Below are positions 1-5,441 of a stretch of 5,441 nt of DNA, piece by piece. The position numbers and the translations under genes were made by a program. The notes beneath the pieces were generated by a model. The model ran no database searches. It saw nothing but the letters and a program-made list of their open reading frames with translations, and was not told the origin of the DNA. The stretch is from Gemmatimonadota bacterium (GTDB taxonomy: Bacteria > Gemmatimonadota > Gemmatimonadetes > Longimicrobiales > Longimicrobiaceae): NCBI GenBank assembly GCA_019240375.1, contig JAFAYN010000596.1, positions 1 to 5,441 on the forward strand, written 5' to 3'. How positions within the stretch are numbered: position 1 is the stretch's first letter; each line of letters starts with the position of its first letter.

Positions 1-512
1 TTCGCCGGCCGCCGCTCGCACGCCGCCTCGTACAGCGCGAACACCTCGCGCAGGGTGACCGACGACGACCACCCGTCCAGCAGGAGGTGGTGGAAGCTCC
101 ACACGCAGCGCCAGGTGTCGTCCGCCAGCCGGATGCACGCCACCCGCGTCAGCGGCGCCACCGCCGGGTCGAAGCCCCGCTCCCGGTCCTCGCGCAGGAA
201 CTCCGCGAGGCGCGCCTCACGCTCGCCCTCCGGCACCTCGCGCCAGTCCAGGGTCCGCACCTCGACCTCCGCCTGCTGCCGCACCGCCTGCAGCGGCTGG
301 TCCAGCCCCTCCCAGAAGAACGCGGTCCGCAGGATGGTGTTCCGGTCCACCACCTGCTGCCAGGCGCGCGCGAAGGCGTCCGGGTCGAAGCCGCCCCGGA
401 TGGTGAAGGACACCTGCTCGGTGTACTCCCCTTGGTCCGACGTCTGGAGCATCCGCACCAGCATGCTCTGCTGCATCGGCGACAGGGCGTACACGCTCTC
501 GATGTTCTGCAT
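1..512 (-). CDS. Non-ribosomal peptide synthetase, N-terminal condensation domain; 3' end outside window
   Basis: The frame starts with ATG at 510-512 and stays open to the window edge (170 complete codons). The protein begins MQNIESVYALSPMQQ, the typical opening of an NRPS protein that starts directly with a C domain. Visible motifs are C1 (SPMQQSMLVRML, residues 11-22), C2 (ILRTAFFWEG, 60-69) and C3 (HHLLLDGW, 141-148), with both histidines, Asp146 and Gly147 intact, so the domain should be able to form the amide bond. The rest of the C domain and any A and PCP domains lie beyond the window. The gene sits 127 bases downstream of the PKS stop in the same direction, so its C domain probably takes the acyl chain from that PKS carrier. 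The start is not certain: the frame is open further upstream, with in-frame ATG at 561-563 (17 extra residues) and GTG at 600-602. No good Shine-Dalgarno precedes any of them; GAG seven bases before ATG 512 is weak. I prefer 512 because M-x-N-I-E directly before the C1 motif is usual, and because ATG 563 lies inside a perfect hairpin arm. The C subtype (LCL or DCL) cannot be told from this part. Confidence 0.93.
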   Translation of the reverse strand, partial: MQNIESVYALSPMQQSMLVRMLQTSDQGEYTEQVSFTIRGGFDPDAFARAWQQVVDRNTILRTAFFWEGLDQPLQAVRQQAEVEVRTLDWREVPEGEREARLAEFLREDRERGFDPAVAPLTRVACIRLADDTWRCVWSFHHLLLDGWSSSVTLREVFALYEAACERRPA

Positions 513-535
513 TCCCGTACTCGCGAGGGATGGAA

Positions 536-565
536 GAATGTCCGGCGACGGATCGCCGGACATTC
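536..565. repeat. Perfect inverted repeat (13-bp arms, 4-base loop) between the PKS and NRPS genes
   Basis: The left arm GAATGTCCGGCGA (536-548) is the exact reverse complement of 553-565, separated by CGGA (549-552). In the minus-strand transcript this forms a 13-bp GC-rich stem with a UCCG loop, starting 74 bases after the PKS stop codon and ending 23 bases before ATG 512. The bases after the stem in the transcript (AUUCUUCC, of which AUUC is still in the stem) do not form a proper U-tract, so a strong intrinsic terminator is unlikely. It may be an attenuator or partial terminator that lowers NRPS expression relative to the PKS, an mRNA-stabilising or processing hairpin, or a dyad for a regulator. 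The upstream in-frame ATG at 561-563 would be paired in this stem. The structure is seen directly; its function is inference. Confidence 0.8.
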
Positions 566-639
566 CGGAAAAGACTGCCTCTATCTTCCCTCCCCTCCCC
601 ACCGGCGGCGAGGGGTGGCGCGCGGCGCCCGTCCGGCCG

Positions 640-3600
640 CTACGCCCCCCGGTCCGCCTTGCGGATCAGGAGCGAGAGCTGCCCCAGCGCCGCCGCGTCC
701 AGGTTCGCCAGGGGGAAGTCCTCGGGCGTGAAGCCCTCCGGCCCCACGGCCCGGGAGCGCTCCGCCAGCAGGCCGAGGGCGTCCCGGATCCCGGAGGCCA
801 GCCGCTCCACCGTGGCGCGGTTGTGGACCTCCGGCGAGTACCCCAGCTCGATCCGCACCCCGTCGGCGGCGCGCACGGCCTCCACCTCCAGCAGGTGCTC
901 GCGCCGTGTCCCGGAGGCGGGGAAGGTCCCCCCGCCGACGATCTCCCACGGCCCGGCCGGCGCCGCTTCGGACAGGTCCACGTAGCGGAACCCGACCTCC
1001 GCGCGCGGGGCGTCGCGGAACGCCGCCCCCGCCTCGCCGTCCAGCGAGCGGAGCACCCCGTACGACTCGGCGTGCTTCGCCAGGTGCCGCACCCGCTGCT
1101 TGACCGCCTTGAGCGTGGCCGTCGGGTCGCCCCCGTTCACCTCCACCTGCACGGGGACCCGGTTCTCCATCCGCCCCACGGTGCGGGCGTACTCGTCGTC
1201 GCCGGGCTCACCGGCGCGGGCGTCGCGGGCCAGCTCCACCAGCACCCGGTCCGCCCCCGCCCACTCCGAGAGCGCTTCCGCCACCACGGCGAGCAGCACC
1301 TCGTCCGCCTCGGCGCGGCGGGCGCGCGGCAATTCCTCGGTGGCCTCGCGGCTCGATTCGGCGTCCAGCTCCACCGTCACCGCCGCCGAAGTCGCCGCGC
1401 CCGCGGCGGGGCGGTCCGTCGGGAGGGCGGCGACCCCAGAGGGAAGCTCGCCGCTCCAGAAGGCCGCTTCGCGCTCCAGCTCGGGGGAGCCGGCCTGCTT
1501 CGCCAGCCCCTCGGTCCAGGTTCGGAAGGAGGCCGTCTTCGCCGGGAGCTGCACCGCCTCGCCGCGGGCGAGCTGCCCGTACGCGGCGGCCAGGTCCTCC
1601 AGCAGCACCGGCCACGAGGCGGCGTCCGCCACCAGCTCGTGCGCCACCACGAGGAGGAGCTGCGGGGCGTCCGGCCCCGGGGTGAAGAGCGTGGCCTGGA
1701 AGAGCGGCCCCACCGCCGGGTCGAACGCCGCCGCGATCCGGGCGGCCTCGCGCCGGGCGTTCTCCACCCGCTCGGTGGCGGGGACGTCGGCCACCGGCAC
1801 CTCGGCGAAGGGGCGGTCGTCGCCGACCGTGGCCCCGACCTGCTTCCACCCCTCGCCCTCCCGCGTGAACTGGAGGCGGAGCGCGTCGTGGTGCGCCAGG
1901 AGGTGGTGCGTCGCCTCGCCCAGCTTCGCCGGGTCGAGCGGGGACCGCGCCTCCAGCAGCACCGCCCTCGCTCCCCCGCCCTGCTCCAGCATCCAGCGCT
2001 GCACCGGGGCCAGCGGGACGTCGCCGATCATCGCCCCCTGCCCGGCTTCGGCGGCCAGCACCTCGGCGATCATGGCGGCCATCTGCGAGATGGTCTCGTA
2101 CTGGAAGAACTGCTGCGGGGTCAGGTGCAGCCCGGCCTGCTTCCCCTTGGCCATGATCTGGATGGCCTGCACCGAGTCGCCGCCCAGCTCGAAGAAGTTG
2201 TCGTCCACGCCCACCTGGTCGACGCCCAGCACCGAGCCCCACACGTCGGCGATGCGCTGCTCGATGTCGTTGCGCGGGGCCACGTACGCGGAGCTGAGCT
2301 CCGGGCGGGTGCTCTTGGGGCCACCCGCGGCGCTCGCCCCGGCCGCTTCCAGCAGCTTCTCCCCCGCCTGCAGGTCGCCCTGGGCGATGGCGGCGTGCAG
2401 GTCGTTGGGCGACACCACCACCTGCGGCTCCAGGCGCGCGGCCAGGATGCGGGCGAAGGCGTCCACCCCCTCGCGCGGGAGGATCCCGTCGCCCGAGCCG
2501 GTGTCGCGCGACTCCCCGGCGTCGGCCGCCGCGGCGGCCTCGGCGATCCCGCGGATCTCCGCGCCCGGGTCGTTGATGCGCTTCTGCGTGAACTTCTCCA
2601 CCCGGAGGAGGCTTTCCCCCGCCTCGCTCATGATGTTGAAGTCGAAGGCGATCGTCTCCAGGTCGGCGCTCTCCTCGTCGGCCAGGTAGCGGCCGTGGGC
2701 GAAGAGCCGCCCCTTCATCTGCCGGTCGAGCGCGATCCCCCGGTACAGCATGGGGAGGTAGTAGAACTGCGGCGCCAGGCGCGCCTTGGTGATCCCGGCG
2801 GCGCGGTCGAGGATGGCGGGGTGGAAGATCCACTTCTCCCAGTCGCCCTGGAAGGCTTCCGGGAGCTCCATCTCGATGACGATCTCGTGGGTCCCCAGGT
2901 GGATGCGGTGGACGCTCTGCCAGCGCGGACCGAAGTCGTCCTCGCGGTCCTCCTCGGCGATGGTGGTCTGCTCGGGGCAGCGCGCCAGGATCGCCTGCAC
3001 GTCGTTCTGCTGCGCGGGACGGGGGTCCTCCAGCGCCACCCGGCCCAGGGCGTGCTTGCGCATCCGGCCGGCGGGGTTGTTCCCGTCCCAGCTCCAGATG
3101 GTGAAGGAGAACTCGTCCGGGCCCTCCTCGCGGAACTCCAGGCGCGTCTCGCGCACCTCGGTGTCCTCCAGGCGCATCGGCTCCACGAAGTAGCACTCGC
3201 GGATCACCACCGACTTGTCGCCCGCGTCCACGGCGGCACCGGCGCGCAGCATCTCGAAGTAGGCGACCCCCGGCATCACCGCGTTGCCGATGATACGGTG
3301 CTCGTCCACCGGCCACTGCTTGCGCACCGCGAAGTCGGTGGCGAACACCCGCCGCCCCGGCTCCTCCAGGATCAGGCGCTCCAGCATCGGGTGGTCGAAG
3401 GTGCGCAGCGTGGTCTTCCCGTCGCCGCCCGCCACCGACGAGCGGAACTCCGCCGCCATCCCCACCTCTTCCCACCCGCCCCAGTTCACCGACACGGTGT
3501 AGGTGCCGGTGGCGTCGCGGTGGTAGCGGGCGAAGGCGTCCAGGAAGGCATTGGCCGCGGTGTAGTCCACCTGCCCGAAGCGCCCCATCACCGCGGTGCG

Positions 3601-5441
3601 CGACGAGCACAGGAGCATGAAGTCCAGCCCCCGCCCGGCGAACAATTTTTCCAGCACGCGCGTCCCCCGCACCTTGGGAGCGAGCACGTCGGCGATCTGG
3701 CGCGGCGCCTTCATCTGGATCATCCCGCCGGAGGGGACGCCCGCGGCGTGCACCACCCCGGCGATCTCGCCGAAGCGGGCGCGCGCCTCGTCCACCAGCG
3801 CGGTCATCGCCGCCTCGTCGGCCACGTCGGCCGCGCCGACCATCACCTCGGCGCCCGCCGCTTCCAGCGCCTGCACCGAGCGGATGCGGCGGCTGGTGGC
3901 GTCGGTGGCCTCGTGCGATTCCAGCCAGGCGTCCCACTCCCCGCGCGCCGGGAAGGCGGAGCGGCCGGTCAGCACCAGCTTCGCCCGGGCCTCGCGCGCC
4001 AGGTACTCGGCCACCTGCAGCCCGATCCCGCCGAGGCCGCCGGTGATCAGGTAGGCGCCGCCCTGGCGGAGAACCGGGAGCGTCCCCTCGGGACGCGGGA
4101 GCTTGACCTGCTCGTAGTCCTGCACCCAGCGGTGCGCGCCGCGGAAGGCCACCACCATGTCGGGGCCCGCGGCGGCCTCGGCGGCGAGCTGCTCCGCCAG
4201 CCGCTCCTCCTGCCAGCTCCCCGCGCGGGGGAGCGACACGTCGATGCTGCGGGCGGTCAGGTGCGGGTACTCGCGCGGGATGGTGCGCACCGGCCCCAGC
4301 ACGGTCGCCTGCTCGGGGGCGGTGATCTCCTCGCCCGCCACCTCCTGCATCCCGGCGGTCACCACCGTGACGTCCACCGGCTCGGCGGCGCTCCGCTCGC
4401 CCAGCGCCTGCGTCAGGAAGAGGAGCGAGAAGAGGCCGCGGTCCATCGTCTCGGCCGCGTCGGCGCCGGCGCTCCACGCGTGCACGATGCGCCGCGGGAA
4501 GCGCCCGGTCCCCGCCAGGCGCGACAGCAGGGCGGTGTAGTCCTCGCGGCGGCGCGGGTCGACCTCGTAGCGGTCGGCGCCGGTCTCGCGGAAGCCGCTC
4601 CCCGGCCGGACCACGGCCACGGTGCGCCCCTGGCCCGACAGCCGGGCGGCCAGCGCGGCGCCGGGGCCCGCCTCGTCGGCGAACACCAGCCAGGCGCCCT
4701 CGTCGGCGGGAGCCGCGGCGGGGGCGAGCGGCGTTTCGCGCCAGACGGGGAGGTAGAACCAGTCGCCCACGTCGTGCTTCTTGGAGAGCGAGCGCGGGGC
4801 CGAGCGGCGCCCGGTGGCGGCCTGCATGTCGACCCAGTACCGCTTCCGCTGGAAGGGGTAGGTCGGGAGCGGGACGCGGCGGCGGCGCTCGTCGGTGTGC
4901 AGCGCCTTCCAGTCCGGCGCGATCCCGGAGAGCCACAGGTTCCCGACCGCGCTCAGGATGAACTCGCGGTCGTCGCTCCGCTCCTTGGCGTGCGGGAGGG
5001 AGGCGTGCATCACCTGCCCCGGGAGCTTCTTCGGGTGCCAGCGCACCACCGAGCGGAGCGTCCGCCCCGGTCCCACCTCCAGGAGCGCGGCCTCCGGCTC
5101 GCCGATCAGCTCGCTGATCCCGTCGTGGAAGCGGACCGCCTGCCGGATGTGCCGCGCCCAGTACTCGGGGTCGGTCGCGTCCTCGGCGGTGATCCACGTC
5201 CCGGTGACGTTGGACAGGTAGGGGAGCTGCGGCGCGCTCAGCGTCACCTCCCGCACCTTGGCGCGGAAGGCATCCAGCATCGGCTCCATCATCGCCGAGT
5301 GGAAGGCGTGCGAGGTGTGCAACGGGCGCCCGACGACGCCGGCCTCCGCCTCCAGCCGCGCGGCGAAGGCGTCCACCGCGGCCTGCGGCCCGGACACCAC
5401 GCACAGCTCGTCCCCGTTCACCGCCGCCAGCGACAGGTCGT
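640..5441 (-). CDS. Type I modular polyketide synthase, C-terminal part: AT-KR-DH-PCP-(degenerate E); 5' end outside window
   Basis: One open frame runs from the window edge to TAG at 640-642, giving 1599 visible residues. Numbering here takes the Val codon at 5419-5421 as residue 1; six more residues precede it. Domains in order: (1) AT C-terminal part, about 1-130, with SHAFHS (catalytic His38; HAFH is the malonyl-CoA signature), VGPGRTL, and the post-AT linker motif YPFQRKRYW at 188-196. (2) KR structural half, about 218-445, and catalytic half, about 453-655, with NADPH loop GGLGGIG at 461-467 and tetrad Lys583, Ser607, Tyr620, Asn624; it looks active. (3) DH-like double hotdog, about 675-950: HRIIGNAVMPG with His708, FGPRW at 830-834, HPAILD with Asp872, but Gly876 at the usual Gln/His. 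(4) Linker, about 951-1045. (5) PCP-type carrier, about 1046-1122, FFELGGDS with phosphopantetheine Ser1083 (bases 2173-2175). (6) E-lineage domain, about 1132-1573, from PVQRW to TPEDFPLANLD, with key residues lost (Glu1262, Ala1398). KS and the AT Ser are not visible. Expected role: cytosolic extension by malonyl-CoA, keto reduction, possible dehydration, then transfer to the NRPS encoded next. The family call is secure; the activity of DH and E is doubtful. Confidence 0.96.
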   Translation of the reverse strand, partial: DLSLAAVNGDELCVVSGPQAAVDAFAARLEAEAGVVGRPLHTSHAFHSAMMEPMLDAFRAKVREVTLSAPQLPYLSNVTGTWITAEDATDPEYWARHIRQAVRFHDGISELIGEPEAALLEVGPGRTLRSVVRWHPKKLPGQVMHASLPHAKERSDDREFILSAVGNLWLSGIAPDWKALHTDERRRRVPLPTYPFQRKRYWVDMQAATGRRSAPRSLSKKHDVGDWFYLPVWRETPLAPAAAPADEGAWLVFADEAGPGAALAARLSGQGRTVAVVRPGSGFRETGADRYEVDPRRREDYTALLSRLAGTGRFPRRIVHAWSAGADAAETMDRGLFSLLFLTQALGERSAAEPVDVTVVTAGMQEVAGEEITAPEQATVLGPVRTIPREYPHLTARSIDVSLPRAGSWQEERLAEQLAAEAAAGPDMVVAFRGAHRWVQDYEQVKLPRPEGTLPVLRQGGAYLITGGLGGIGLQVAEYLAREARAKLVLTGRSAFPARGEWDAWLESHEATDATSRRIRSVQALEAAGAEVMVGAADVADEAAMTALVDEARARFGEIAGVVHAAGVPSGGMIQMKAPRQIADVLAPKVRGTRVLEKLFAGRGLDFMLLCSSRTAVMGRFGQVDYTAANAFLDAFARYHRDATGTYTVSVNWGGWEEVGMAAEFRSSVAGGDGKTTLRTFDHPMLERLILEEPGRRVFATDFAVRKQWPVDEHRIIGNAVMPGVAYFEMLRAGAAVDAGDKSVVIRECYFVEPMRLEDTEVRETRLEFREEGPDEFSFTIWSWDGNNPAGRMRKHALGRVALEDPRPAQQNDVQAILARCPEQTTIAEEDREDDFGPRWQSVHRIHLGTHEIVIEMELPEAFQGDWEKWIFHPAILDRAAGITKARLAPQFYYLPMLYRGIALDRQMKGRLFAHGRYLADEESADLETIAFDFNIMSEAGESLLRVEKFTQKRINDPGAEIRGIAEAAAAADAGESRDTGSGDGILPREGVDAFARILAARLEPQVVVSPNDLHAAIAQGDLQAGEKLLEAAGASAAGGPKSTRPELSSAYVAPRNDIEQRIADVWGSVLGVDQVGVDDNFFELGGDSVQAIQIMAKGKQAGLHLTPQQFFQYETISQMAAMIAEVLAAEAGQGAMIGDVPLAPVQRWMLEQGGGARAVLLEARSPLDPAKLGEATHHLLAHHDALRLQFTREGEGWKQVGATVGDDRPFAEVPVADVPATERVENARREAARIAAAFDPAVGPLFQATLFTPGPDAPQLLLVVAHELVADAASWPVLLEDLAAAYGQLARGEAVQLPAKTASFRTWTEGLAKQAGSPELEREAAFWSGELPSGVAALPTDRPAAGAATSAAVTVELDAESSREATEELPRARRAEADEVLLAVVAEALSEWAGADRVLVELARDARAGEPGDDEYARTVGRMENRVPVQVEVNGGDPTATLKAVKQRVRHLAKHAESYGVLRSLDGEAGAAFRDAPRAEVGFRYVDLSEAAPAGPWEIVGGGTFPASGTRREHLLEVEAVRAADGVRIELGYSPEVHNRATVERLASGIRDALGLLAERSRAVGPEGFTPEDFPLANLDAAALGQLSLLIRKADRGA

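Noticed and set aside
563..570. Short palindromes TTCCGGAA (563-570) and CTCGCGAG (520-527) as operator sites
   Set aside because: Eight-base palindromes are expected by chance at this GC content and neither matches a regulator site I can name.
536..580. Strong intrinsic terminator for the PKS transcript
   Set aside because: The stem is good but no U-rich run follows it in the minus-strand direction, and the NRPS gene follows closely in the same direction; I list it only as an inverted repeat.
1100..2689. Long plus-strand open frame of 529 codons antisense to the PKS
   Set aside because: It is Ser/Ala/Arg-rich low-complexity translation with no domain; it is a mirror of the codon bias on the minus strand. 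The same applies to the shorter plus-strand frames at 87-731, 530-985, 2786-3193, 3596-4054, 4157-4540 and 4895-5221.
3638..3654. Local A/T-rich patch (AACAATTTTT) inside the KR, possibly an insertion scar or internal promoter
   Set aside because: It encodes the in-frame residues E-K-L-F-A of a conserved KR helix using AAA and TTG codons; the frame and domain are undisturbed.
1208..5404. Very long open frame of 1398 codons on the minus strand, overlapping the PKS in another frame
   Set aside because: It is an Arg/Gly/Ala-rich shadow frame typical of GC-rich coding DNA, with no recognisable domain; the overlapping PKS frame carries all the motifs.
5419..5421. GTG at 5421 as the start of the PKS gene, giving a 1593-residue protein
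   Set aside because: The frame is open to the window edge, and the codons before it (DLSLAA then V-N-G) continue a typical AT sequence. The Val is internal and the real start lies outside the window.

Overview
The window is the junction of a hybrid polyketide/non-ribosomal peptide assembly line. Two co-directional minus-strand genes, both cut by the window edges, fill almost all of it. The DNA is very GC-rich, with strong G/C preference at third codon positions. That composition, together with the style of the PKS and NRPS domains, suggests a high-GC bacterium with a large secondary-metabolite repertoire. A Longimicrobium-like Gemmatimonadota, a myxobacterium or an actinomycete would all fit; I lean weakly to the first from general resemblance only. 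No taxonomic marker is present.

Reading along the minus strand, 5441 to 640 is the C-terminal part of a large modular type I PKS protein: 1599 visible residues, start outside the window. The domain order is acyltransferase (C-terminal part, malonyl-type HAFH motif), ketoreductase (structural plus catalytic halves), dehydratase-like double hotdog, a linker, a peptidyl-carrier-type thiolation domain (LGGDS), and a C-terminal domain of the NRPS epimerization (E) lineage. The ketosynthase and the catalytic serine of the AT lie beyond the window edge. Three things are unusual. The KR precedes the DH, the reverse of the usual modular order. The second DH motif has Gly where Gln/His is usual. The E-type domain has lost both residues expected for catalysis (HHxxxDG has become HExxxDA, and the Glu of EGHGRE aligns with Ala).

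An intergenic gap of 127 bases (513-639) follows. It holds a perfect 13-bp inverted repeat with a 4-base loop (536-565).

From 512 to the window edge, the next gene opens directly with an NRPS condensation domain that has an intact HHLLLDGW motif. The likely flow is this: the PKS module adds a malonyl-derived C2 unit, reduces and possibly dehydrates the beta-carbon, and holds the acyl chain on its PCP-like carrier. The first C domain of the downstream NRPS then couples that chain to an amino acid. The dead-looking E-type domain sits at the protein-protein hand-over point and is more plausibly a docking or structural element than an enzyme. No RNA genes, insertion sequences, CRISPR arrays or attachment sites were seen.
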